A stretch of 64,000 bases of DNA from Kutzneria sp044547355 (GCF_044547355.1 NZ_JBIUAG010000022.1:62001-126000); one strand, 5' to 3'; counted from the first letter of the stretch, positions 50,203 through 58,891 are shown. The notes: generated by a model from the sequence alone, not told the origin. Numbers and translations are program-made.

Positions 50203-50663
50203 TGGCCGCTCCACTTGCTCTCGATGGTGGCGATGGTGGTCTCGCTGAGCTTGCCGGCGGAGACGATGTCGTTGGAGACGAACTTGCCGCTGCCGATGGA
50301 GATCATCACGTGGCCGTAGGTGCTGCCGGGGATGCTGAAGAAGGCCAGGCCGCCGGCGGGGACGGTGGTGCCGGAGTGCTTGTAGGCCGAGGGCATGGCG
50401 TTCCAGTGGGCGGCGGCGCTGGCGTGGCCGCTGGCGGAGCGGCCGTAGGCGAGGGCGACGACGTGGTCGCAGCGGTGGTTGTAGTCGGAGCTGGTGACGC
50501 CGACGTGGGCCTTGGCCCAGGAAACGGCCTGGGCGCAGGTTTTCGGGTTGCTGGTGGCGGGGCTGGCACAGGTGGCGGCGGCCGGCGCGGCGGTGGCGGG
50601 GGCGGCGATCGCGACGGGGGCGGCCAGCGCCAGCAGGGTGGCGGCGACGAGCAGGGGCTTCAA
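50172..50663 (-). CDS. Secreted NlpC/P60-like cysteine peptidase
   Basis: 163 residues from TTG 50663; the TTGA overlap with the upstream stop and GGAGG six bases before it support this unusual start. Signal peptide about 1-26 (PLLVAATLLALAAPVAIAAP), then a compact domain with the probable catalytic cysteine in YNHRCDHVVALAYG, GGLAFFSIPGSTYGHVMISI with the histidine, and a C-terminal WSGHYLGWSNPW. The layout suits a papain-like wall hydrolase. It is coupled to the PGRP-type amidase gene. Confidence 0.75.
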   Translation of the reverse strand: MKPLLVAATLLALAAPVAIAAPATAAPAAATCASPATSNPKTCAQAVSWAKAHVGVTSSDYNHRCDHVVALAYGRSASGHASAAAHWNAMPSAYKHSGTTVPAGGLAFFSIPGSTYGHVMISIGSGKFVSNDIVSAGKLSETTIATIESKWSGHYLGWSNPWF

Positions 50664-51316
50664 GATTGTCCTCCCAGTTTCGCGGCGACGTCCGAGCGCA
50701 GCTGCGGCAGCATCGTGTAGAGCACGTCGCCGGGACAGTCGGTGTTGTAGTAGTCGCGGTGGCCCTGAATGGCGGTGGGCGAGATCGAGTACTGGTGGCA
50801 GACGTAGGCGCACAGCGTCACCAGGGAGTCCCACAGCTTGGCCGGCGGCGCCACGGCCATGTAGTTGCCCTCGTTCTCGATGCCGATGGCGATGTCGTTC
50901 TGCCCAGGGCAGTGCGCGGCCCGCACGATCTCGGCGCCGCCGCGCAGCGTGGACAGGCTGTTGTGCCGGCCCTCCAACAGGAATCCGCCGCGGGTGTTGG
51001 TGAAGTGCTGGCCGGTGTCGCTCCAGTGGTTGTCGTCCATGTGGTGGTTCTGGATGGACCGGGCCAGCGCGTACGCGTGCGCCTGCGAGTAGTCGGTGCT
51101 GTTGGGCGTGTCGGTGTGGTGCACGAGGATCCGCACCGGCTTGTGCGGCAACACGGTGAGCGGGTCGGCCGGCGGTCGCGCGCCCCAGGTGTCGCAGCCG
51201 GTGATGGTCGGCACGGTGACGGCCGCCGCCGACCCCGCGCCCAATGCCATGCCACCCAGGGCGATGCCGGATAGCGCGGCCGTGCGCAGCAGGGTCCGCC
51301 GGTCCATGAAGTCCAC
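50660..51316 (-). CDS. Secreted N-acetylmuramoyl-L-alanine amidase / PGRP-domain protein
   Basis: 218 residues from GTG 51316 (ATG 51307 possible). A twin-arginine-like signal MDRRTLLRTAALSGIALGG is followed by a PGRP/amidase_2 domain: CDTWGARPP, RILVHHTDTPN (zinc His), GIGIENEG-type strand, and QGHRDYYNTDCPGD with the zinc His and Cys. It would cleave the lactyl-amide bond of peptidoglycan outside the cell. It is the first gene of a two-gene wall-lysis operon. Confidence 0.88.
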   Translation of the reverse strand: MDFMDRRTLLRTAALSGIALGGMALGAGSAAAVTVPTITGCDTWGARPPADPLTVLPHKPVRILVHHTDTPNSTDYSQAHAYALARSIQNHHMDDNHWSDTGQHFTNTRGGFLLEGRHNSLSTLRGGAEIVRAAHCPGQNDIAIGIENEGNYMAVAPPAKLWDSLVTLCAYVCHQYSISPTAIQGHRDYYNTDCPGDVLYTMLPQLRSDVAAKLGGQS

Positions 51317-51449
51317 GGGAGAACTCCGTTCGTCAGGTACTCACAGACTTCTGGCCACCGTCGCCAACGGTCAACGAACGGTCCCGAAAAGTCCCGTTCC
51401 GTCAACTGTGAAACCAGCGGCGACCAGCGGCAAGTGGCACCATTCGCGC

Positions 51450-52718
51450 ATGACCGAGCAGCGCACCCGCCACCGGCTCCCGGTCCGCGTGCTGGTCGCG
51501 GCCAGTGTCGGCAACGCCATCGAGTGGTACGACTGGACGATCTACGCGACGTTCAGCATCTACTTCGCGAAGGTGTTCTTCCCGGCCGGCAACGACGTGC
51601 TGGCCCAGATCAACACGGCCGCGACCTACGCGCTGGCCTTCTTCTTCCGACCGCTGGGCGGCTACCTGCTCGGCCGGTGGGCGGACGTGCGGGGGCGCAA
51701 GCCGGCGATGATCGGCACGATTCTGCTGATGGCCGGCGGCTCGCTGCTGATCGCCGTGCTGCCGGGCTTCGCGCAGGCGGGCTGGCTGGCCCCGATCCTG
51801 TTGCTGCTGGCGCGAATCGCCCAGGGGTTGTCACTGGGCGGTGAAGTGTCGAACGCCTCGGCCTACCTGGGGGAGATCGCCCCGCCGGACCGCCGCGGCC
51901 GCTACTCGTCGTTCTTCTACATATCAACGGGTTCGGCGGTGCTGCTGGCCTCGATCCTCGGCTACCTGTTGGCGCACACCATGTCGACCCAGGCGCTGAC
52001 CGAGTACGGCTGGCGGATCCCGTTCGTGGTCGGCGGCCTGCTTGGCCTGGTCGGCCTGGTGCTGCGCAGCACCCTGCACGAGACGGAACCGTTCCAGCAG
52101 AACAAAACCCGGGTGCAGCACCCGCTGCGCACCACCCTGCGGGATCACCCGAAGGCGGTGGGCTGGCTGGTCGGCACGACGGCGGTGTCGACGCTGGTCT
52201 ACTACACGTACTTCAGCGCGCTGACGCCGTTCGCGGTGACAAGCCGGCACGCGGCGGCCCAGGACGTGTTCCTGGCGCTGTCCATCGGCACGGCGCTGTT
52301 CGTCGCGCTCCAGTACCCGGCCGGCGCACTGGCTGATCGGTTCGGCCGAAGACCGCAGATGCTCGTGTTCACCGCGGCGACGGCGGTGCTGAGCGTCCCG
52401 CTGTCGACGCTGATCGGCCCCGGGCTGGGCGGCCTGATCGTGGTGTTCTGCGTGGGACTGGGCCTCTACACGGCGCAGACCTCCATCGCGCCGGCGCTGA
52501 TGAGCGAGCTGTTCCCGACCGAGGTCCGGGCCCTGGGCATCGGCGCCTGGTACAACGTCACGGTCGCGCTGCTGGGCGGCACCGCGCCGCTGGTGATCAA
52601 CGCGCTGGCCGCGGCCGGGCTGTCCACACTGTTCTTCTGGTATCTCACCGCGATCGCGGTGATCAGCTTCGTGGTGGTGCTCACCCTGCCGGAAACGAAA
52701 GGCAAGACCCTCACGTAG
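51450..52718 (+). CDS. MFS metabolite:H+ symporter (MHS family)
   Basis: 422 residues from ATG 51450. The MHS signature ASVGNAIEWYDWTIYATFSI opens helix 1, with motif A GRWADVRGRKPAMIG and ARIAQGLSLGGEVSNASAYL in helix 4, as in KgtP and ShiA. It imports a carboxylate or similar solute; substrate unknown. Monocistronic, ending LPETKGKTL as is usual for the family. Confidence 0.9.
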   Translation: MTEQRTRHRLPVRVLVAASVGNAIEWYDWTIYATFSIYFAKVFFPAGNDVLAQINTAATYALAFFFRPLGGYLLGRWADVRGRKPAMIGTILLMAGGSLLIAVLPGFAQAGWLAPILLLLARIAQGLSLGGEVSNASAYLGEIAPPDRRGRYSSFFYISTGSAVLLASILGYLLAHTMSTQALTEYGWRIPFVVGGLLGLVGLVLRSTLHETEPFQQNKTRVQHPLRTTLRDHPKAVGWLVGTTAVSTLVYYTYFSALTPFAVTSRHAAAQDVFLALSIGTALFVALQYPAGALADRFGRRPQMLVFTAATAVLSVPLSTLIGPGLGGLIVVFCVGLGLYTAQTSIAPALMSELFPTEVRALGIGAWYNVTVALLGGTAPLVINALAAAGLSTLFFWYLTAIAVISFVVVLTLPETKGKTLT

Positions 52719-53067
52719 TTTTCACTCGGCCGTCGGGGTTTGAGATTCGCGCGGTAGCCGACCGTGACACGGCCGTGTTGTTGGCGCAACGCCATCAGCC
52801 AGCGCAGATGGGCGGCGGTGGGCCGTTTGGGGCATAGCCGGCAAAATCACCCGGACAGCCGCTAGGCCCCCGGGCGGCCCAACGGTTTCCGCCGATTCGG
52901 CTACCGTGCGCAGCGCGCGGCGGCGATCATCGCGGCAACCAGGACCGGCGCTGTGCCGGTCGGGTCGCCGAACTCCGCCGGTTCAAGAGGATTTCGCGTG
53001 GAAGTCGTCTCTTCCCGACCCCGGTACGCTGCCGGGCGGGTGGATCGTCGGCACGGGGAGGCTCACC
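52719..53067. other. 349-base intergenic region, no gene seen
   Basis: Between the MHS transporter and the Uma2 gene. No plausible frame with a ribosome-binding site was found. A 12-base perfect palindrome ACACGGCCGTGT lies at 52767-52778. The region is less GC-biased by codon position than the genes, as expected for non-coding DNA. Confidence 0.5.
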
Positions 53068-53628
53068 ATGGGAAGTGTTCCTGCATTTCCCCACGGTAGG
53101 CCGCTGACGCGGGCGGACCTGGAGGCGATGCCAGATGATGGGCACCGCTACGAACTCGTGGACGGGACGCTCGTCATGAGCCCGTCGCCCCGTCCATTGC
53201 ACCAGCGCATCGTCGCGCGACTGCTGATCGCGCTGACGATGAACTGCCCGGAGCACCTGGAGGTGCTGCCGGCCCCCGTCGATGTCGTGCTGTCCGACAA
53301 CACCGTGTTCATCCCGGACGTGGTGATCGGCCGGCGCGAGGACTTCACCCCGACGCATCTGGCCGGCGTGCCGGAGCTGGTGGTGGAGGTGCTGTCGCCG
53401 AGCACCCGGCTGGTCGACCTGAAACTCAAGCGGGCCAAGTACCAGGAGGCGGGCTGCCCGAACTACTGGCTGGTGGATCCGGCGCTGCCGGAACTGCGCT
53501 GCCTGGCCCTGCGGGACGGGGTGTACAGCCAGATCCTGTCCGTGGTCGGCGACGAGATCGTCGAGGTGTGCGAGCCGTTCCCGACGCTGCTCAGCCCCGC
53601 TCAGCTGGTGGCGCCGCACGGTCGCTGA
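53068..53628 (+). CDS. Uma2 family (DUF820) endonuclease-fold protein
   Basis: 186 residues from ATG 53068 with GGGGAG upstream. Uma2 features: RYELVDGTLVMSPSPRPLHQ, the restriction-like core NTVFIPDVVIG then ELVVEVLSPSTR with D ... E, followed by KRAKYQEAGCPNYWLVDP. The nuclease-like triad is intact. Uma2 proteins are abundant, often solitary, and of uncertain role. Confidence 0.9.
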   Translation: MGSVPAFPHGRPLTRADLEAMPDDGHRYELVDGTLVMSPSPRPLHQRIVARLLIALTMNCPEHLEVLPAPVDVVLSDNTVFIPDVVIGRREDFTPTHLAGVPELVVEVLSPSTRLVDLKLKRAKYQEAGCPNYWLVDPALPELRCLALRDGVYSQILSVVGDEIVEVCEPFPTLLSPAQLVAPHGR

Positions 53629-53740
53629 CCGTCTCGGACTCCTCGGCGCGGCGCGGTTGTCTGGGCTGTCTGCGGTCGAACAGGCGGTGCAGGTAGATCG
53701 TCTTTCGGGGCGGTTTCTCGGCGTCTTGCGGTGTAGCCAT
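53591..53740 (-). CDS. Possible 49-residue basic/charged protein
   Basis: Frame from ATG 53740 (GGAG five bases upstream) reading MATPQDAEKPPRKTIYLHRL and a charged tail, overlapping the Uma2 3' end by 38 bases. Composition is charged, with no known domain. It could be a genuine small protein or chance. Confidence 0.25.
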   Translation of the reverse strand: MATPQDAEKPPRKTIYLHRLFDRRQPRQPRRAEESETVSDRAAPPAERG

Positions 53741-53992
53741 CGCTCCATGATGCCCGCGGTGATCTTGACTTCGGCCCGGATCACGCCTCGGCGCGGCGAC
53801 CGGCCCGCGACCGTCGCCAAGCGGCCGGCGGCCGGTTCGGCCCGACTGATCATGCCGAACGGCCATATCTGCCCGAAAGAACCCGGCCCCGACTTGACGA
53901 GCCGGCGTCGCCTCTCGTAGACGGGGGTCGGCTCGCCAGCGGCTCCGCCCCGCCCGAGCGGTCGAACAACCGCCTCAGGACGGAGTGCACGC

Positions 53993-54366
53993 GTGCGTCT
54001 CACCGGACGCCGGCTGACCGCCGGCTTTGCCGTCGCCCCACTGGTTGTCGCGGCCATCGCCGCGCCGGCCGCCCAAGCCCGAACGGCAGCTACCTCGACA
54101 ACCTTGAGCGCACCCTTCCCCTCAAGGCCGGCCAGCGCGTGTCGCTGACGTGGCGCGGCGGCGTGATCGCGCCGGCACCGGCCACTGTGGACGGTCCCTG
54201 CTGGCTGTGCCGCGACGGCGACACCGATGTCTCGGGCGACACCGGGCAGTGCAGCGACGGCCCGACCGGCCTCGGCACGCCGAACGGACTCGGGGCCTGT
54301 AAACAGGAAAGACGCGGGTGGCGCGCTGTCAGCGCCACCCGCGTCTCATCTCACGACACTACCTGA
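53993..54366 (+). pseudogene. Frameshifted remnant of a secreted protein
   Basis: GTG 53993 starts a signal-peptide-like stretch (RRLTAGFAVAPLVVAAIAAP) that ends soon after at a stop. In the next frame, from about 54090, a protein-like sequence resumes: YLDNLERTLPLKAGQRVSLT, WRGGVIAP, then cysteine-containing CWLCRDGDTD, before running into the terminator hairpin. A frameshift or small deletion near 54085-54095 and a truncated 3' end would explain it. The original family is not recognised. Confidence 0.5.
54311..54345 (-). terminator. Intrinsic terminator for the L,D-transpeptidase gene
   Basis: Perfect 14-base inverted repeat, arms 54311-54324 (GACGCGGGTGGCGC) and 54332-54345, 7-base loop. 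Read on the minus strand it follows the transpeptidase stop by five bases and is followed by TTTCCTGTTT, a proper U-tract. Confidence 0.85.
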
Positions 54367-54791
54367 ACCACGTCACCCGGTTGCAGGGCAACGTAGAACT
54401 GGGCGGCCGCGCTCGGCGACAGGTGCACACATCCGTGCGAGGGCACGTTCAGACTGCCCTGGTGGAAGGCGTCACCGCCGTTGAAGAACACCGAATACGG
54501 CATCGGCGCGTTGTTGAAGATGGTGCTGCGGTGGTGCAGATCCTTGAACGTCACGCGGAATGTGCCCGGATCCGTCGGCGCGGTCGCCATGCCGGGCATC
54601 GCCGGCACCGGTCCGTAGGTCACGGCTCCGCCGCGCATCAGCCACGCCTGGTGCGTCGACAGGTCGACGCAGGCCCGCGCGGCCGCGGAACACGGGGCCG
54701 ACGGCGCGGCCTGAGCCGGCGCCGCCAACGCCCAGACGGCACACCCAGCGGCGATCGTCGCGCCCACAGCCAACTTCGCTGTACTGGTCAT
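54351..54791 (-). CDS. Secreted L,D-transpeptidase (YkuD fold)
   Basis: 146 residues from ATG 54791 with GGAGGCGAG upstream. Signal peptide about 1-28 (AAGCAVWALAAPAQAA), then a minimal YkuD domain with the catalytic motif GSLNVPSHGCVHLSP (S-HGC-H). It would form 3-3 peptidoglycan cross-links or attach proteins to the wall. It is shorter than mycobacterial Ldt proteins, lacking immunoglobulin-like domains. Its leader contains a large hairpin. Confidence 0.88.
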   Translation of the reverse strand: MTSTAKLAVGATIAAGCAVWALAAPAQAAPSAPCSAAARACVDLSTHQAWLMRGGAVTYGPVPAMPGMATAPTDPGTFRVTFKDLHHRSTIFNNAPMPYSVFFNGGDAFHQGSLNVPSHGCVHLSPSAAAQFYVALQPGDVVQVVS

Positions 54792-54854
54792 GAATTTCTC
54801 GCCTCCGTCCTCAACGGAGGAGCTACCCCACGGCCACGGAGCCCAAACACGAGA

Positions 54855-54891
54855 ACGTGGCCGCGCGCCCCCGACCTGCGCGCGGCCACGT
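54855..54891 (-). promoter_or_regulatory. Strong hairpin in the L,D-transpeptidase leader
   Basis: Perfect 14-base arms ACGTGGCCGCGCGC (54855-54868) and 54878-54891 with a 9-base loop, about 64-100 bases upstream of the transpeptidase start in the 296-base gap before the HesB-like gene. It could be an attenuator or a terminator of an unseen upstream transcript. Confidence 0.4.
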
Positions 54892-55087
54892 CGTTCACCC
54901 GCACCGACCCGGGTATGCCCACTTCGGAAGATCGACAAACCAGGAATAAATTTCCCGTTGCCGTCAAGTGCTGTGACCACCCGGGTTCAGATGTCCACAA
55001 AGGACACGGCCGGCGGTCGCGCTGCACGGCCGGGAACTCGCGGCTAGCGTGGCTGGCTCAACTCCAACGACGTCGAACGGAGACTCC

Positions 55088-55381
55088 ATGCTCACGCTCA
55101 CGCCGACCGCCGTGGAGGTCGTGCGCAGCCTGACCAGCGACGACGGCGTGCCCGAGGGAACCGGGCTGCGCATCGCCAACCAGGACGGCCGCCTCGCACT
55201 CGCCCTGGCTCCCCAACCGGACGACGCCGACCGCGTGATCTCCGGTGAGGGCGCGCGACTGTTCCTCGACGACTCGGCCGCCGCCTACCTGGACGACAAG
55301 ATCCTCGACGCCGCCGTGGACGACCAGGGCAACCCCACGTTCACGCTGGCCAGCCAGCAACCGCCGACCGCCGCGCCGTAG
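55088..55381 (+). CDS. HesB/IscA-fold protein lacking cysteines
   Basis: 97 residues from ATG 55088 with GGAG upstream. The A-type carrier fold is suggested by LTLTPTAVEVVRSLTSDDG, GLRIANQDG, LFLDDSAAAYLDDKILDAAV and NPTFTLASQQ. The family normally binds Fe-S through three cysteines (C ... CGC); this protein has none. It therefore cannot act as an Fe-S carrier in the usual way and may have been repurposed. Confidence 0.7.
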   Translation: MLTLTPTAVEVVRSLTSDDGVPEGTGLRIANQDGRLALALAPQPDDADRVISGEGARLFLDDSAAAYLDDKILDAAVDDQGNPTFTLASQQPPTAAP

Positions 55382-55407
55382 CGGCCCGGCGCCTCAGACA
55401 ACGCGAA

Positions 55408-55443
55408 CGCCACGTGCGCGGCCGCCGGGCCGTGCACGTGGCG
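55408..55443. terminator. Bidirectional terminator between HesB-like and DUF4383 genes
   Basis: A 16-base stem with one mismatch, arms 55408-55423 (CGCCACGTGCGCGGCC) and 55428-55443, 4-base loop, placed between two convergent genes. Confidence 0.7.
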
Positions 55444-55457
55444 CGTCGTGCGTCAGG

Positions 55458-55859
55458 TCAGTGGCGGTCGGAGCCCATGAACGGGGCGGCGACCATGAGC
55501 GCGCACATGGCGCTGATGCTCAGGACCACGATGTGCAGGATGTGGTCGGCGAGGTTGAGGCCCAGCGAGTCCGGGATGGCCACGCCGTAGCAGAAGAAGC
55601 CGGAGAACACGGCGAACTGGAGCATCGCCCAGATCGCGGTCAGCCTGCGCACGAACGAGGTGATCACGCCGACCACGCCGAAGATCACCAGCAGCAGGCT
55701 GTGCAGCGGGCTGAGCGCGAAGCCGAGGAAGGTGACGTCCGGCGTCGCGTCGCCGAGCGAACCGCCGTGGCCGAGCACCAGCCCGGCGACGCCGATGACG
55801 GCGATGAGCACGCCGACCACCCCGAAGATCAGTCGCGGCACGCGCGAGTGGTCGACCAT
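55458..55859 (-). CDS. DUF4383 family membrane protein
   Basis: 133 residues from ATG 55859; GTG 55880 would add seven residues and is possible because GGAGG is very close to the ATG. Four transmembrane helices with FGVVGVLIAVIGVAGLVLG and SPLHSLLLVIFGVVGV, the DUF4383 pattern. Function unknown; common in actinomycetes. Divergent from the ABC exporter operon. Confidence 0.8.
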   Translation of the reverse strand: MVDHSRVPRLIFGVVGVLIAVIGVAGLVLGHGGSLGDATPDVTFLGFALSPLHSLLLVIFGVVGVITSFVRRLTAIWAMLQFAVFSGFFCYGVAIPDSLGLNLADHILHIVVLSISAMCALMVAAPFMGSDRH

Positions 55860-55997
55860 CTCCTCCGCCTTTCGGGACACCAGTGGATCTCAGTCGGGGA
55901 TCCTCGCACAGTCCACGTGAGCGCTTGTGCCGACCCCGCCATCCACCGATCGGTTGACCCCGGTCTGATCACCCGGTCGATCCCGTGACAGCGCCGC

Positions 55998-56012
55998 ACA
56001 AGCGACGCTTGT
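55998..56012. promoter_or_regulatory. Near-perfect palindrome before the ABC transporter gene
   Basis: ACAAGCG-A-CGCTTGT, perfect 7-base arms around one central base, ending three bases before the ATPase ATG. A half-site GCGCTTGT lies at 55921-55928. It could be the target of the operon's own response regulator. No ribosome-binding site is evident for the ATPase gene, so this stretch sits where a leader would be. Confidence 0.5.
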
Positions 56013-56015
56013 CCC

Positions 56016-56930
56016 ATGGACGTCATCGAGATCGAGCACCTCCACAAGCGTTACCGGGATCACGTCGCCGTGCAGGACGTGTCGTTCACCGTCCAGAAGG
56101 GCGAGATCTTCGGCGTGCTCGGCCCGAACGGGGCCGGCAAGACCACCACCGTGGAGTGCGTCTCCGGCCTGCGGGTGGCCGACGGCGGCTCGATCCGAGT
56201 GCTCGGCCTGGACCCGCACCGCGACCACGACCGGCTGACCGGCCGCGTCGGCGTGCAGCTTCAGGAGAGCCAGCTGCCGGAGAAGATGCGGGTCAAGGAG
56301 GCTCTGAAGCTCTACGGCTCGTTCTACCCCGACCCGATGGACTGGCGGCAGCTGCTGGACGACTGGGGCCTGGCCGAGAAGGCCGACGCCCCGTTCGGCA
56401 AGCTCTCCGGCGGCCAGAAGCAGCGCCTGTTCATCGCGCTGGCGCTGATCGGCAAGCCGGAGATCGCGGTGCTCGACGAGCTCACCACCGGCCTGGACCC
56501 GGCGGCCCGCCGCGACACCTGGGGGCTGGTCGAGGACATCCGGGCCCGCGGCGTCACCGTGTTGCTCGTCACGCACTTCATGGCCGAGGCCGAGCGGCTG
56601 TGCGACCGGGTCGCCGTCATCGACCGCGGCCGGGTGATCGCCCTGGACACGCCGGCCGGCCTGGTCTCGTCGCTGGCCGTCGAGCAGCGCATCCGGTTCC
56701 GGCCGAGCGTGCCCGTGCCCGACGGCCTGCTCAGCGACCTGCCCGAGGTCACCTCGATCCGCGAGGTCGGCCCGCAGCTGGAGGTGTCCGGCACCGGCGA
56801 CCTGCTCCAGGCCGTCACGTCGGTGCTGGCCCGCAACCGGATCGTGGCCGCCGACCTGCGGGTGGAGCAGGCCAGCCTGGACGACGCCTTCGTCGCGCTG
56901 ACCGGTCGCAAGGTCGAAGAGGCGCACTGA
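56016..56930 (+). CDS. ABC exporter ATPase (DrrA-like)
   Basis: 304 residues. Walker A GPNGAGKTTT, Q-loop VQLQESQLPE, signature KLSGGQKQRLFIALA, Walker B IAVLDELTTGLD and the H-loop LLVTHFMAEAE are all present, with the C-terminal extension of drug-export ATPases. It energises the permease encoded 125 bases downstream. The context (permease, histidine kinase, response regulator) suggests inducible export of an antibiotic or stress compound. Confidence 0.93.
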   Translation: MDVIEIEHLHKRYRDHVAVQDVSFTVQKGEIFGVLGPNGAGKTTTVECVSGLRVADGGSIRVLGLDPHRDHDRLTGRVGVQLQESQLPEKMRVKEALKLYGSFYPDPMDWRQLLDDWGLAEKADAPFGKLSGGQKQRLFIALALIGKPEIAVLDELTTGLDPAARRDTWGLVEDIRARGVTVLLVTHFMAEAERLCDRVAVIDRGRVIALDTPAGLVSSLAVEQRIRFRPSVPVPDGLLSDLPEVTSIREVGPQLEVSGTGDLLQAVTSVLARNRIVAADLRVEQASLDDAFVALTGRKVEEAH

Positions 56931-57055
56931 AGCCCGCCCGCCCACCAACCGGCCGCACAGAACCACTACGGCCCGACCCGGGTCTCATCGCGCGGAACTC
57001 CGGGCGACGCCCTGACGGCCGCCACCCCACGACCGATCTTCGAGGAGACCGACCG

Positions 57056-57775
57056 ATGAGCGCCCAGATGCGCATCACCGCCAGCGAACTGCGCCTGTAC
57101 CTGCGGGAACCGAGCGCCGTCGCGGCCACGCTCGCCCTGCCGCTGCTGATCATCGTGGCCTTCGGCCTGGTGATCGACCCGGCCGAGCACGATCCGATCG
57201 TCACCTACTTCCCGGGCCTGGCGATCTCGTTCTCGCTGGCCGTCCTGTCGCTGAACCTGATGCCGTCGATCCTGGCCGGCTACCGGGAGAAGGGCATCCT
57301 GCGCCGGCTCTACACCACGCCCGTGCACCCGTCCAAGGTCCTGATCGGACAGTTGCTGGTCAGCTGCACGGTCGCGGTGGCGCTGGCCGCGGTCGTGATC
57401 GGCGCGGGCACCGCCATCGGCTTCCCGCTGCCCGCACAACCGCTCGGTTTCGCGCTCGCCTTCGTGCTGGGCTGTGTGTCGCTGTTCTCGGTCGGCCTGC
57501 TGGTGGCCGCGATCGCGCCGACGGCCCGGATCGCCGGCGGCGTCGGCGGTTTCCTTTTCTTCGTCAGCATGTTCCTCGGCGGCGTGTTCACCCCGCGCGA
57601 GACGCTGCCCGGGTTCCTGGGCCAGATCGGCGACTACACGCCGCTGGGCGCGACCATGGCCGCCATCCGCGACTCGTGGGCCGGCGACTTCCCGCAGCCG
57701 TTGCACCTGGCCGTGATGGCTACCATCACGGTGGTGTTCGGGCTGGCCTCGGCCCGGCTGTTCCGCTGGGAGTAG
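57056..57775 (+). CDS. ABC-2 type permease
   Basis: 239 residues from ATG 57056 with GAGGAGA upstream. Six transmembrane helices in the ABC-2 layout; YREKGILRRLYTTPVHPSKV after helix 2 and a FLGGVFTPRETLPGFLGQIG loop are typical. It forms the membrane channel for the preceding ATPase. The spacer before it is longer than usual for an operon but contains nothing recognisable. Confidence 0.9.
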   Translation: MSAQMRITASELRLYLREPSAVAATLALPLLIIVAFGLVIDPAEHDPIVTYFPGLAISFSLAVLSLNLMPSILAGYREKGILRRLYTTPVHPSKVLIGQLLVSCTVAVALAAVVIGAGTAIGFPLPAQPLGFALAFVLGCVSLFSVGLLVAAIAPTARIAGGVGGFLFFVSMFLGGVFTPRETLPGFLGQIGDYTPLGATMAAIRDSWAGDFPQPLHLAVMATITVVFGLASARLFRWE

Positions 57776-57781
57776 CACGGC

Positions 57782-58891
57782 ATGACCGAGAGGGACCGGC
57801 TGATCTTCTGGGTCAGCGGCTACGTGCTGCTGGCCGTGTCCACCGTGCTGGCGCTGACCGTGCCGCTGGGAAACCACCAGCCCGGCTGGGTCACGCTGGC
57901 CGTGGCCGGGGTGACCGCGCTGTGGCTGACGCGGACCCGGCTGGGCATGCCGCGCTGGCCGGTCCTCCAGTACGTCGTGTTGCTGGCGCTGATCATCGCG
58001 CTGCTGTGGACCAACTCCTGGTTCTCGCTGTTCGCGGCGATCGGCTTCGGCCAGGCGATCAACCTGCTGCCGACCCGCTGGATCGCCATCGGCGTCGGCG
58101 CCCAGGCCGTGCTGTCGGTGCTGGTGCAGCAGGTCGAGGGACAGGTGTGGTCGGTGCTGGCCAGCGTGATGCTGCCGATGATCTACGCGGGCGTGATGGT
58201 CGGGCGGCAGAGCGAGAAGCACCAGCGGACCAGCGAGGAGCTGGCCGAGGCGCTGGCCGAGAACAGCGGCCTGCACGAGCAGCTGCTGGTGCAGGCCCGG
58301 GAGGCCGGGGTGCTGGACGAACGGCAGCGGATGGCCAGGGAGATCCACGACACGCTGGCCCAGGGCCTGGCCGGCATCGTCACCCAGCTCCAGGCGGCCG
58401 AGCAGACCGGGGACCGCGAGCACCTGGACAAGGCCGCCCAGCTGGCCAGGGAAAGCCTGGTGCAGGCCCGCCGGTCGGTGCAGGCGCTGCGGCCGGAACC
58501 GTTGGAGGACAGCAGATTGGTCGACGCGGTGGCGGAACTGGCGGAGAACTGGTCGCGGGAGGCCGGCGTGCCGGCGACCGTGTCGACGGACGGGCCGCCG
58601 CGGCCGGTGACGCCGGACCGGGAGGTGGCGCTGTACCGGGTGGCGCAGGAGGCGCTGGCCAATGTGGCCAAGCACGCCGGCGCGTCCCGAGTGGGCGTCA
58701 CCTTGTCCTATCTGGACGACCAGGTGGTGCTGGACGTGCGCGACGACGGCCGCGGGTTCTCCCGGGGGCGGGACGGGGGTTTCGGGTTGACCGTCATGCG
58801 GCAGCGGATGGACGGGGTCGGCGGCACCCTGGCCGTCGAGTCGGAGCCGGGGGCCGGCACCGCGATCTCGGCGAGCGTGCCCGGTGAGTGA
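57782..58891 (+). CDS. Sensor histidine kinase of the ABC exporter operon
   Basis: 369 residues. Five to six transmembrane helices (about 8-145), a coiled linker, HisKA_3 with the phospho-histidine in REIHDTLAQGLAGIVTQLQA, N-box REVALYRVAQEALANVAKHA and G-boxes DVRDDGRGFS, GFGLTVM. It is followed with an eight-base overlap by its response regulator. With few extracytoplasmic residues it probably senses within the membrane, as LiaS/DesK-type kinases do. Confidence 0.92.
   Translation: MTERDRLIFWVSGYVLLAVSTVLALTVPLGNHQPGWVTLAVAGVTALWLTRTRLGMPRWPVLQYVVLLALIIALLWTNSWFSLFAAIGFGQAINLLPTRWIAIGVGAQAVLSVLVQQVEGQVWSVLASVMLPMIYAGVMVGRQSEKHQRTSEELAEALAENSGLHEQLLVQAREAGVLDERQRMAREIHDTLAQGLAGIVTQLQAAEQTGDREHLDKAAQLARESLVQARRSVQALRPEPLEDSRLVDAVAELAENWSREAGVPATVSTDGPPRPVTPDREVALYRVAQEALANVAKHAGASRVGVTLSYLDDQVVLDVRDDGRGFSRGRDGGFGLTVMRQRMDGVGGTLAVESEPGAGTAISASVPGE

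Noticed and set aside
56931..57055. Second promoter or small gene between the ABC ATPase and permease
   Set aside because: The 125-base spacer is long for an operon but shows no -10/-35 pair or coding frame that I can support.
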